From Clostridia bacterium (GTDB taxonomy: Bacteria; Bacillota; Clostridia; Oscillospirales; Acutalibacteraceae): a DNA stretch of 64,000 bases. This document shows, piece by piece, positions 34,062-43,298 of the stretch. Position numbers and translations under genes: made by a program. Where the stretch lies: the NCBI GenBank assembly GCA_017421045.1, contig JAFQMC010000009.1, positions 1 to 64,000 of the forward strand. Reading direction: 5' to 3'. The notes under the pieces were generated by a model. It was not told where the DNA came from. It ran no database searches and was given only the letters and a program-made list of their open reading frames with translations. The first letter of the stretch is position 1, and each line of letters starts with the position of its first letter.

Positions 34062-35006
34062 TTAATATGCGCTGTAGTAAAGCTTGCCCTTGTCGCCGCT
34101 ATCAAGTCCCAGCAAGTCGGAAACGGTTACGAAGCGGTATCCGCGGTCGTACAGCTCATCGATGATGATGCAGAACGCATCGTAGGAATTATAGTAAATC
34201 TCGTGCATGAGGATGATGTCGCCTTCATCAGTGGAATTGAGCACGTTTCTGACGATGGTGTTGACGTTTGACTGTGAACGGCCTGTGTATCTCCAGTCGT
34301 TGGAATCAACGTTCCAGTTGATAACAGCAAAGCCTGAGGATTTGACTCTGGAGGAAGTGATTCCACCACCTACGGGACGCATAGTGAGAGGATACTCACC
34401 GGTGACGGAGAGAATCTTGTCAGCTGTTTTGTCAAGTTCAGAGCGGAATCTGGACTCGGAACAGGTGTTGTAATAATAAGAATGAGTCCATGCGTGAACA
34501 CCGATTTCGTTGCCCATATCGTAGGCGTACTTCACGGCTCTTTGCTGTGTGCCTGAGACACGGTTTCCTACAACGAAGAAGGTGCCTACACCGCCGTACT
34601 CGGCAAGCTTGTCAACAAACTTGAAAGTAAGGTCATAGTGAGGACCGTCGTCAAAGGTGAAGGCAACGTACTTGTATCTCTTGTCGGATGTATCGACAGA
34701 AGGACGATTAGCCTCGTCTCCTGTGCCCGCAGGACGCTTGTTGGTTGACTGAGTTTTATCGGATGAAACCTTGTTGTAAGAAATGGGGCTGTAGACAACA
34801 TCGTCTTCGGGAGCTATTGTTGTGGGTGCTGTTGTCACTGTGGTTGCAGGAACAGTGGTGTTCTGAGCAGTAGTTGCCTCGTCAGCGGTGGTTGCCTGAG
34901 TCTGTGCCTGTGTGTTTGTGGGGTCTGTGTTATTCTTAGGTGCACAACCTGCTATACACAAAAAGCATATCATCAGTGCACAAATCATTGCCAAAGATTT
35001 TCTCAT
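34062..35006 (-). CDS. Polysaccharide deacetylase lipoprotein (NodB domain)
   Basis: 314 residues from ATG 35006, which has GGAGGG 7 bases upstream. Signal peptide with lipobox IAGC, Thr/Ala-rich linker (about 25-75), then a carbohydrate esterase family 4 domain from about 115: motif 1 FTFDDGP (metal and base aspartates), motif 2 VHAWTH, motif 3 RPVGGG (usually RPPYG), and motif 5 ILMHE. It probably removes acetyl groups from peptidoglycan or a surface glycan at the cell surface. Relatives include PdaA/PgdA-like enzymes; the substrate is not certain. Confidence 0.88.
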   Translation of the reverse strand: MRKSLAMICALMICFLCIAGCAPKNNTDPTNTQAQTQATTADEATTAQNTTVPATTVTTAPTTIAPEDDVVYSPISYNKVSSDKTQSTNKRPAGTGDEANRPSVDTSDKRYKYVAFTFDDGPHYDLTFKFVDKLAEYGGVGTFFVVGNRVSGTQQRAVKYAYDMGNEIGVHAWTHSYYYNTCSESRFRSELDKTADKILSVTGEYPLTMRPVGGGITSSRVKSSGFAVINWNVDSNDWRYTGRSQSNVNTIVRNVLNSTDEGDIILMHEIYYNSYDAFCIIIDELYDRGYRFVTVSDLLGLDSGDKGKLYYSAY

Positions 35007-35070
35007 AATATACCCTCCAAAATTATATCTATTACCATAAAAATCAATAAACAAATCAATCAGTATATTA

Positions 35071-35098
35071 ATTATAGAAAATCGTATAAAAAAGTCAA
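35071..35098 (-). promoter_or_regulatory. Sigma-A promoter of the deacetylase gene
   Basis: On the minus strand: TTGACT (35093-35098), 16-base spacer, TATAAT (35071-35076). Confidence 0.78.
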
Positions 35099-35159
35099 TA
35101 CAAAAAGTGACGGATTTTTACTTTTTTCGTGACAATATTTGTCTATATTTTCAGCATAA

Positions 35160-35186
35160 AAAGCTCCCTTTTCGCAAGGGAGCTTT
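35160..35186 (-). terminator. Terminator after groEL
   Basis: Perfect 11-bp stem AAAGCTCCCTT / AAGGGAGCTTT with a 5-nt loop, 17 bases after the groEL stop on the minus strand. Confidence 0.85.
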
Positions 35187-35202
35187 CTTTACTGAGTTTT
35201 TA

Positions 35203-36858
<1,656 letters not shown>

Positions 36859-37143
36859 TTACTCTACGATTGCAAGAATATCAGACTGACGGACGATGGT
36901 GTACTCTTCGCCGTCGAGCTTTACTTCTGTACCTGAGTACTTGCTGGTGATAACCTTGTCGCCGACTTTGACATACATTGTTACTTCTTCGCCGTCGATT
37001 TTACCGCCGGGGCCTACTGCTACAACATTAGCAAACTGAGGCTTCTCCTGAGCAGCAGATGAGAGAACGATGCCACTCTTGGTAGTTTCCTCTGCGTTGT
37101 CGGGTTTGAGGACAACTTTGTCCAGTAAAGGTTTGATAGTCAT
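36859..37143 (-). CDS. groES: 10 kDa co-chaperonin GroES
   Basis: Heptameric lid of GroEL. 94 residues, normal length. KPLLDKVVLKP start, mobile loop EETTKSGIVL (about 17-27), and the GPGGKIDGE and GDKVITSKYSGTEV segments. AGGAGG upstream of ATG 37143. First gene of the operon. Confidence 0.98.
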   Translation of the reverse strand: MTIKPLLDKVVLKPDNAEETTKSGIVLSSAAQEKPQFANVVAVGPGGKIDGEEVTMYVKVGDKVITSKYSGTEVKLDGEEYTIVRQSDILAIVE

Positions 37144-37174
37144 ATATATCCTCCTAACAAGAATTTTCAGAAAT

Positions 37175-37201
37175 TTAGCACTCGTTATCTTCGAGTGCTA
37201 A
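37175..37201 (-). promoter_or_regulatory. CIRCE operator (HrcA site)
   Basis: Perfect TTAGCACTC-N9-GAGTGCTAA inverted repeat, the binding site of the HrcA repressor. It abuts a TATAAT box (37201-37206, minus strand) and lies in the groES leader. hrcA is not in the window. Confidence 0.95.
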
Positions 37202-37307
37202 TTATATTCTATACCATATATTGTAAAAAATCAAGTGAATTTTGGCGCCAAATATAAATTTTGTGTAAACAGTCTGTCAAAAGTTTTTGATAGCGCCGAC
37301 AAGGAAA

Positions 37308-38333
37308 TTATTCAATTATCTGTGTATTCTCGGGAAGAACACTCAGATCAAACGAGAAGCTCTCTGCTGTTTTCTTGCTGACATAAGCAATGTACTCATC
37401 TGCGTACATTACAGAGAGAGAACTGATGGGCTTCAAATCTTTGAGGACAATGAGCGCCAGCTCGCCTGCGTGGAATCCGATAACTTCATAATCGGGATAG
37501 CAGGTGGCGACACAGCCTTTCTGAAGAAGGGTCTGTGTTGTTGAGAAAACGGGAATCTTCTTATTATTCGCCTCTTTGATGATTTCGTCTATATAAGTAT
37601 CTATGAGATCATCCTCTGAAATATACAGAGCATCGCCGTTGCCCAGAGCCTCCTTCAGGGCTTTTTCGTACTCTTTTTTGGTAGCGGCTGTGTAGGCGGT
37701 GTATTTAAGGCCGGCCTCCTCTGCCTCTTTCTTTGCCATTGTGGCAACGAGGATCGAGTCCTCATCAGAGGTATAGTAAAGTCCGGAGACGTTCTTTGCA
37801 TCGGGACAGAGAGTTTTTATAAGGGTAAGCTGTTCCCTGACAGGAGTAAAATCCGAAACACCTGTGATGTTTTTATCGGGAGTTTCGCAGGAAGTCATAA
37901 GACCTGACTCGATGGGATCGGCAACTCCTGCAAAGATTACAGGTATGGTGTCGGTAGCTTTGTCTGCCGCTTTTGCCGCCAATTCTCCTATTGCAAAAAT
38001 AAGGTCAACTCCATCCTTGACACTCTGCTCTGCGGCGGCTTTCGCCTTTTCCTTATCGCCTTCACAATTGGTCACATTTACGGTGAGGCCCTCACCTACT
38101 GCAATGGCGTTGGATTCAAAGGCAGATATGAAGCCTCTGTAGGCATTCTCGTTTTCTGCGTCGTCTTTGCTCTGGATAACCGCAACTGTGTATGAATGTG
38201 TGGGTGTGATAGGATTTGTGGGAAGAGATGAGTTGTCGTCATCCTTTGAGCAAGCACACAAGGATACTGCAAAAAGTACAACCAGCGCAAGGGACAGGAA
38301 ACGTTTTAGAAAAATATTAGAAAATGTTTTCAT
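37308..38333 (-). CDS. ABC transporter substrate-binding lipoprotein (TrpX/ABC_sub_bind family)
   Basis: 341 residues. Signal peptide and lipobox LCAC (Cys about 28), then a two-lobed periplasmic-binding-like fold: YTVAVIQSKDDAENENAYRGF, DLIFAIGELAAKAA, IPVIFAGVADPIESGL. This matches the PF04392-type family that includes the tryptophan binder TrpX and other aromatic compound binders. No permease or ATPase gene is adjacent, so it is an orphan or works with a transporter elsewhere. Ligand unknown. Confidence 0.85.
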   Translation of the reverse strand: MKTFSNIFLKRFLSLALVVLFAVSLCACSKDDDNSSLPTNPITPTHSYTVAVIQSKDDAENENAYRGFISAFESNAIAVGEGLTVNVTNCEGDKEKAKAAAEQSVKDGVDLIFAIGELAAKAADKATDTIPVIFAGVADPIESGLMTSCETPDKNITGVSDFTPVREQLTLIKTLCPDAKNVSGLYYTSDEDSILVATMAKKEAEEAGLKYTAYTAATKKEYEKALKEALGNGDALYISEDDLIDTYIDEIIKEANNKKIPVFSTTQTLLQKGCVATCYPDYEVIGFHAGELALIVLKDLKPISSLSVMYADEYIAYVSKKTAESFSFDLSVLPENTQIIE

Positions 38334-38374
38334 AATTCCTCCGTCTGTTTAAAACTTTAATTTATATCAGAGTG

Positions 38375-39493
38375 TCAGGTGTAGTACATATAAAGCTGAC
38401 ACTGCAACATTCCGTTGTAGAGTTTTCGCCTTTTATCGGCTCGCCTGCCGAAGCATTTCTCAAAATCATCATCGGGAGTTATGACGGCATAGCTCCAGCC
38501 TTTTTTTCTCTCAAAAAGTCTGCCCATGGCACGGTAAAGCTCCTCCGCCTCTTTAACGGATAACATTCTCTCTCCGTAGGGTGGGTTTGTGATGAGGGTA
38601 CCTCTCTCCCGCTGTGAGCTGAAATCATACAAATCACGCTCAACAAACTCAACGTAATCGGATACACCTGCGGCTTCCGCATTCCGTCGTGCTATTGCAA
38701 GTGCGTCTGTGTCGATATCACTGCCGACTGCATAGAAATCGCAGTCTGTTCTCTGAATAGAGCGAGCAAGCTGACGCTCCTTCAAAAACACAGCCTCAGG
38801 TATACATTTCCAATCTTCTGCGGAGAAACTGCGATTGATGCCGGGAGATATATTGAGGGCTTTCATGGCGGCTTCGATGATGATGGTACCGCTTCCGCAC
38901 ATGGGGTCGGTGACAAAATGGTTAGGTCTTACTCTGCTGAGTTCAACCATGGTGGCAGCAAGGGTCTCGCTTATGGGTGCATCGTTGGCTTCTTTTCTGT
39001 AGCCACGTTTGTGAAGAGGTGCTCCCGAGGTATCGAGCATCAGGCTTACTTTGTCCTTGCGAACAATAAACTGAATCTGATGCACAGCTCCAGATTCCTG
39101 AACCCAATCGGTCTTATACTTTTCGCCGAGACGTTTTGCCACGGCTTTTTTGATTATCTTTTGGCAATCGGAAACACTCATGAGCTTTGAATCAAGACAA
39201 CTGCCCTTCACGGGGAAGGCTTCCTCCGTGAAGATAAACTCTTCCCAGGGCAGGCTATGGGTTTGCTCAAAAAGCTCTTCAAAGGTGACGGCATAAAACT
39301 CGCCTACAAGAATCTGGATACGCTCTGCACAGCGACAGCGGATGTTGGCTCTGGCAAGAGTGCTAAAATCTCCTTCAAAGAGCACTCTGCCCGTCTCGGC
39401 ACGGACACCTTCTATATCCATAAATCGAAGTTCGTTTGCAACTACACCCTCTGTACCAAACAGGCACGGAGCACTGAATGTTAGTTTTTCCAT
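38375..39493 (-). CDS. rlmL: THUMP-domain 23S rRNA N2-guanine methyltransferase, RlmL/YpsC type
   Basis: 372 residues. N-terminal ferredoxin-like/THUMP RNA-binding part (about 1-155) and a Rossmann methyltransferase with SAM motif DPMCGSGTIIIEAAM and catalytic TNPPYGERM. It methylates guanine in 23S rRNA in known members. It is the short form without the RlmK half found in the E. coli fusion. Follows hpf on the same strand. Confidence 0.88.
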   Translation of the reverse strand: MEKLTFSAPCLFGTEGVVANELRFMDIEGVRAETGRVLFEGDFSTLARANIRCRCAERIQILVGEFYAVTFEELFEQTHSLPWEEFIFTEEAFPVKGSCLDSKLMSVSDCQKIIKKAVAKRLGEKYKTDWVQESGAVHQIQFIVRKDKVSLMLDTSGAPLHKRGYRKEANDAPISETLAATMVELSRVRPNHFVTDPMCGSGTIIIEAAMKALNISPGINRSFSAEDWKCIPEAVFLKERQLARSIQRTDCDFYAVGSDIDTDALAIARRNAEAAGVSDYVEFVERDLYDFSSQRERGTLITNPPYGERMLSVKEAEELYRAMGRLFERKKGWSYAVITPDDDFEKCFGRRADKRRKLYNGMLQCQLYMYYT

Positions 39494-39522
39494 TATAACC
39501 TCACAAAGTCTACTTAACGAAA

Positions 39523-39546
39523 AAGGCGGGAGATGTCCCCCGCCTT
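39523..39546 (-). terminator. Terminator after hpf
   Basis: Perfect 8-bp GC-rich stem AAGGCGGG / CCCGCCTT followed on the minus strand by TTTCG, 17 bases after the hpf stop. Confidence 0.8.
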
Positions 39547-39562
39547 GTGTTTTTTAATAAAT

Positions 39563-40099
39563 TCAGCCCACTGCTGAAGGCTCAAGAAGTCCGTAGGCTC
39601 CATCATCACGGACATAAACCACGTTTATGTCCCCTGAGTCGGAGTTGGTGAACATATAGAACTTGTGACCTGTCATCTCCATCTGGAGAATTGCTTCCTC
39701 TACAGATATGGGTTTGAGAGGAATCTGCTTCTTTCTGACGATGCTGAGCTCGTCCTCTGCCTCGTCAGGCAAAATCTCCTCGGCAAACAGGTCATCAAGG
39801 GATCCGGCTTTGAGGCGCTTGGAGAGACGGGTCTTGTGCTTTCTGAGCTGGCGTGAGAGCATATCGACAACCTTATCAAGGGCATCGTTCATCTCCGGCA
39901 TGGTTGACTCAGCACGGTACACCATTGCATTATCGCGGATGGTTATCTCCACCGTCTGGCGATTTTTCTCCAAGGTTACAACTACGGTTGCCTCCGCACT
40001 GTCAGAGAAAATCTTCTCGAGCTTTTTAAGCTTGCGCTCTACTCGCTCTTTGAAGTTATCTCTGAGGGTAACTTTTCTCGCAACATAGGTAATCTTCAT
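39563..40099 (-). CDS. hpf: Long-form ribosome hibernation promoting factor
   Basis: 178 residues from ATG 40099 (MKITYVARKVTLRD). N-terminal ribosome-binding domain (about 1-100) that occupies the decoding site, and a C-terminal dimerisation domain (about 120-178) with MEMTGHKFYMFTNSDSG that joins 70S particles into 100S dimers. Long HPF is the standard form in Firmicutes. The ribosome site GGAGG lies upstream of this ATG; the longer frame is rejected. Confidence 0.95.
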   Translation of the reverse strand: MKITYVARKVTLRDNFKERVERKLKKLEKIFSDSAEATVVVTLEKNRQTVEITIRDNAMVYRAESTMPEMNDALDKVVDMLSRQLRKHKTRLSKRLKAGSLDDLFAEEILPDEAEDELSIVRKKQIPLKPISVEEAILQMEMTGHKFYMFTNSDSGDINVVYVRDDGAYGLLEPSAVG

Positions 40100-40133
40100 A
40101 CGGATACCTCCTTTGAGTGTCCTGATATTAAAT

Positions 40134-40622
40134 TTATTTTCTGCCGCCGTGGCCTCTACGGCTGTAACCGCGGCTTTCTCCTCCACGTTTAAGGTCAGAC
40201 ATTCTGTCCTGACTGGATTTTTTGAACTTATTCATCATATCCTCAAAGTTCTGGTCAGAAGAGACTGTCTCCTCCCAGACGCCGTCGGGATAAAGCACAG
40301 GCTGAGATACCGGCTTGCGCTCCTGAGGCTTCTGCTGAGGTCTGCGCTGCTGGGGTCTTGGTTTGCTCTGCTGGTCGCGCTGAGGCTTATCCTGTGCTTT
40401 CTTGATAGAAAGAGCAATCTTGCCCTTTTCATCGATGGATATAACCTTGACCTTGACGGTCTGGCCTACTTCCAAGACCTCGTGTATATCCTTGACAAAG
40501 CGGTCGGAGACCTCGGAGATATGTACCATTCCGTCGGGTCCGTCCGGCAGAGTCACAAAGGCTCCAAAGTTTGTGATGCTTGTAATTTTTCCCTCGTAGA
40601 TTTGTCCTGTTTCCGGTTTCAT
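40134..40622 (-). CDS. yabR: S1 RNA-binding domain protein (YabR-like)
   Basis: 162 residues from ATG 40622. One S1 domain at the N-terminus (GQIYEGKITSITNFGAFVTL ... GMVHISEVS, about 5-75), then a Gln/Arg/Pro-rich low-complexity stretch (PQQRRPQQKPQERKP) and a basic Arg/Gly-rich tail ending RRGHGGRK, which probably aids RNA or ribosome binding. Location after divIC matches yabR of Bacillus. Confidence 0.9.
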   Translation of the reverse strand: MKPETGQIYEGKITSITNFGAFVTLPDGPDGMVHISEVSDRFVKDIHEVLEVGQTVKVKVISIDEKGKIALSIKKAQDKPQRDQQSKPRPQQRRPQQKPQERKPVSQPVLYPDGVWEETVSSDQNFEDMMNKFKKSSQDRMSDLKRGGESRGYSRRGHGGRK

Positions 40623-40674
40623 ACTTTTCCTTTTCTGTATTATAATATAAATTATGGATTTATTAAGAGGAGAA

Positions 40675-40992
40675 TCAGTCTCCTGCAGAGTTGACAAACA
40701 CACGCTCGCCTTGTTTTACGTAGTCCAGGTCGTTGCGTGCTTTGCTGATAACATAGTCAAGGTATTCCTCGTCGGAATAGTTGAGCACATGCTCCAGGTC
40801 GCTGTTTTTAATCTCCTGGATTTCTATTTCATTCTGCAGAGCATCATACTCTGCCTGCTTCTGAGATATCTGGCTATTAACAGATGCGATATAGTACACC
40901 GCATATACCAGAAATGCAAAAAAAACGACACCGAGAGCAATATACCGCAGTGGATGCTTTTTCTTTTTATTGTCCAGCAGTTTTAACTCCAT
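40675..40992 (-). CDS. divIC: Septum formation initiator, DivIC/FtsB family
   Basis: 105 residues. Short basic cytoplasmic N-terminus, one transmembrane segment (about 17-38), then an extracellular coiled coil (about 40-75, QISQKQAEYDALQNEIEIQE) and a C-terminal YLDYVISKARNDLDYVKQGE motif typical of FtsB/DivIC. It links FtsL and FtsQ/DivIB in the divisome. It overlaps yabQ by 26 bases. Confidence 0.9.
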   Translation of the reverse strand: MELKLLDNKKKKHPLRYIALGVVFFAFLVYAVYYIASVNSQISQKQAEYDALQNEIEIQEIKNSDLEHVLNYSDEEYLDYVISKARNDLDYVKQGERVFVNSAGD

Positions 40993-41461
40993 GGTGACGT
41001 TTACCTCTTCTAAATAGTTTTTTCGTTTTTAAAGCTTTTGATTCAGAATCTTTTTTTCTAAATATATTATACAATATCTGCCTTGCAAGTTGCAAGACCC
41101 TTTTCGCGATTTTTGCTAAATAATCGGTAACAATTTTGATAATTTTCACTATATGAGATGTGAAAAACTGAAGTGTTGGCAGGGTGATTCTGCCGAGTGT
41201 CAGACGGTAAAAAAGGAAGCCCGATATCTCGCCTATGAGAATGAAGTATCGGGTATTGCCTCGCGAAAATCCCATACTGAAAAAGACAGAGGCAAAGGCA
41301 CACACAAGCATAAACAGAAAATCACAGCAAAAGGTGAAAACTCTGCCTGCTTTAAAAACTGCGCGAAGGAACCGAAACACATCATAAACAATGCCCAGAC
41401 CCAGACCGCACACCAGCGACCACAACAGACACCACATCTGTTCTGATAAAGTAAAATTCAT
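40967..41461 (-). CDS. yabQ: Spore cortex biosynthesis protein YabQ
   Basis: 164 residues. Four or five hydrophobic segments in the first about 110 residues (MNFTLSEQMWCLLWSLVCGLG start) and a basic C-terminal tail (KKLFRRGKRHHGVK). The family is needed for spore cortex formation and sits in the outer forespore membrane. It follows yabP by four bases, with no separate strong ribosome site, suggesting coupling. Confidence 0.9.
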   Translation of the reverse strand: MNFTLSEQMWCLLWSLVCGLGLGIVYDVFRFLRAVFKAGRVFTFCCDFLFMLVCAFASVFFSMGFSRGNTRYFILIGEISGFLFYRLTLGRITLPTLQFFTSHIVKIIKIVTDYLAKIAKRVLQLARQILYNIFRKKDSESKALKTKKLFRRGKRHHGVKTAGQ

Positions 41462-41464
41462 AGC

Positions 41465-41737
41465 TTACTTGAAAAGTTTGGAAACTAAGCCTTTGGAGCG
41501 GTTGTCTCCCAGATACTGCATAGAGTTTATCCTGCCGTCAACAGATACCTCGCCTGTATCCAGTGACAGACGGCTGATGTGCAGAGACTCGCCTTTTATG
41601 ATGAGAGTTCCCTGAGATGTTAAGACGTTGACGGTCTGCTCGTCAAACCCCGGTACGTCGCTTACTCCTGTGAGAGTAAGTTTATCCCTATTGTCGAGGG
41701 TCAGTGTGTGTGGTTTTTGGCTCTGTATATCCTGCAT
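41465..41737 (-). CDS. yabP: Sporulation protein YabP
   Basis: 90 residues, normal for the YabP family. PHTLTLDNRDKLTLTGVSDVPGFDEQTV at the N-terminus and SLDTGEVSVDGRINSMQYL are characteristic. In Bacillus it is a sigma-E product required for spore formation together with yabQ, its downstream neighbour here. AGGAAT upstream of ATG 41737. Confidence 0.92.
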   Translation of the reverse strand: MQDIQSQKPHTLTLDNRDKLTLTGVSDVPGFDEQTVNVLTSQGTLIIKGESLHISRLSLDTGEVSVDGRINSMQYLGDNRSKGLVSKLFK

Positions 41738-41797
41738 AGTATTCCTCCACTAAATGAATCTATATAAACTATGCAGGAAAAATGCAGAATATGATAC

Positions 41798-42037
41798 CTA
41801 TACAGGCTTAAACATTGAGTCGGCGTCCTCTTTGCGGACGTGTTCCTGAAGGCTTACAACCTGAACTTTCACAACTTTTTCGCCGAAAGTAAGGGCAATT
41901 ATATCCCCCACCTTCACATCGTATGAAGCCTTGGCGACCTTGTCGTTGACAGAAACCTTGCCTGCAGAGCAAGCCTCAGAGGCGACGGTTCTGCGCTTTA
42001 TGAGTCGGGAAACCTTGAGATATTTATCGAGTCTCAT
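41798..42037 (-). CDS. rqcP: S4-domain RNA-binding protein RqcP
   Basis: 79 residues consisting of an S4 domain: MRLDKYLKVSRLIKRRTVASEACSAG. The family (YabO in Bacillus) binds the 50S subunit and helps RqcH add alanine tails during ribosome quality control. Position between mazG/hup and yabP matches yabO. AGGAGG upstream of ATG 42037. Confidence 0.9.
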   Translation of the reverse strand: MRLDKYLKVSRLIKRRTVASEACSAGKVSVNDKVAKASYDVKVGDIIALTFGEKVVKVQVVSLQEHVRKEDADSMFKPV

Positions 42038-42074
42038 AATTCCTCCTGAGAATTTTTATTTTGGATAAAAAACA

Positions 42075-42098
42075 ATGGGCATACCGAAGCATGCCCAT
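42075..42098 (-). terminator. Terminator after hup
   Basis: Stem ATGGGCAT / ATGCCCAT extended by near-complementary bases with a short loop, followed on the minus strand by TGTTTTTT. 9 bases after the hup stop. It may limit readthrough into rqcP-yabPQ. Confidence 0.85.
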
Positions 42099-42106
42099 CA
42101 GAACAA

Positions 42107-42382
42107 TTACTTGTTTACAGCGTCCTTGAAAGCCTTACCAGCCTTGAATGCGGGAACCTTGGAAGCAGCAATCTCAATCTTGTTGCCGGTTCTGGGGTCG
42201 CAACCAGTTCTTGCGTTTCTTGTTCTCTGCTCGAAAGTACCGAAGCCTACCAGAGAAATCTTGTCGCCTGCAGCGATTGTCTCAACGATAGTATCGAATA
42301 CTGCTGTAACTGCCTTTTCAGCATCCTTCTTGGAAATCTCACTCTTTGCTGCAACTGCTGCAACTAACTCAGTCTTGTTCAT
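42107..42382 (-). CDS. hup: DNA-binding protein HU
   Basis: 91 residues from ATG 42382 ([14 protein letters not shown]), preceded by CGGAGG; the upstream extension is rejected. It shows [20 protein letters not shown], the beta arm [12 protein letters not shown], and [16 protein letters not shown], the HU signature. Nucleoid protein that bends and compacts DNA. It is inserted between mazG and rqcP, as in many Clostridia, and has its own terminator. Confidence 0.97.
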   Translation of the reverse strand: MNKTELVAAVAAKSEISKKDAEKAVTAVFDTIVETIAAGDKISLVGFGTFEQRTRNARTGCDPRTGNKIEIAASKVPAFKAGKAFKDAVNK

Positions 42383-42458
42383 GATTGAACCTCCGTATAA
42401 TATTTTTTTTATTTTGTCGGCAATGCCGATTAATAACTGATTAATAAGCCTGGGTAAT

Positions 42459-43250
42459 TCAGGCTTTCTTTGCCTCATCCCAGAGGGCATCCAGCTCCTC
42501 CAGGGTGGATGACTTCATATCCACACCGCGTTCACCTGCAAGCTGTTCCACCTGAGAAAAGCGAGAGATGAACTTGTCGCAGGCATCGCCCAGGGCCTGC
42601 TCTGCATCAACACCGATGAAGCGAGATACATTGACAGCGGAGAAAAGCACATCGCCCAGTTCCTCGGCGGAAGCCTTGTCGTCCTGCTGAGCTATGGCAC
42701 TCTTTAACTCTTCTATCTCTTCTGAAAGCTTGTCCAGTGCACCTGACACATCAGACCAATCGAATCCGCACTTGCGGGCTTTGTTCTGAACCTTGTCCGC
42801 ACGTATAAGAGACGGGAGTGCGTGGCTGACGCTGTCCATAGCCTGAGCCTGTGTGGACTGAGACTTGGTCTGCATCTTGATGCTGTCCCAGTTCTCAAGA
42901 ACCTTGTCGGGAGTGTCGGCTATGACATCAGAGAAAACATGGGGATGGCGTATGATGAGCTTTTTGCAAATGCCGTCACACACTTCGTTTATGGTGAAGC
43001 CGCCTGCATCCTCTTCGATCTGAGAATGAAATACTACCTGCAAAAGAACATCGCCGAGTTCCTCACAAAGAAGCTCGGGATTCTTGGTGTCGATAGCTTC
43101 AATAGCCTCGTAGGTCTCCTCGATAAAATCGCGACGGATACTCTCGTGAGTCTGCTCCCTGTCCCAGGGGCAACCGCCGGGGTTACGAAGAACCCTGAGA
43201 ATATTTACAAGGTCGTAAAAATCGTAACTATTTTTAAACTCAAAATCCAC
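42459..43250 (-). CDS. mazG: Nucleoside triphosphate pyrophosphohydrolase MazG
   Basis: Hydrolyses (d)NTPs to monophosphates, cleaning non-canonical nucleotides. 263 residues from GTG 43250, 8 bases after GGAGG. Two MazG halves: the first with [20 protein letters not shown] and [11 protein letters not shown] plus [14 protein letters not shown], the second with [18 protein letters not shown]. It lacks the N-terminal tetrapyrrole methylase domain of Bacillus YabN, although the neighbours are those of yabN. Confidence 0.95.
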   Translation of the reverse strand: MDFEFKNSYDFYDLVNILRVLRNPGGCPWDREQTHESIRRDFIEETYEAIEAIDTKNPELLCEELGDVLLQVVFHSQIEEDAGGFTINEVCDGICKKLIIRHPHVFSDVIADTPDKVLENWDSIKMQTKSQSTQAQAMDSVSHALPSLIRADKVQNKARKCGFDWSDVSGALDKLSEEIEELKSAIAQQDDKASAEELGDVLFSAVNVSRFIGVDAEQALGDACDKFISRFSQVEQLAGERGVDMKSSTLEELDALWDEAKKA

Positions 43251-43298
43251 TGATATTTCCTCCGAAAAAGTGGTGAAACCCACTTCTAATCAAATATT

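Noticed and set aside
37243..37254. Palindrome TTTGGCGCCAAA upstream of groES
   Set aside because: A short perfect palindrome, but without context or T-run to call an operator or terminator. The CIRCE element explains regulation.
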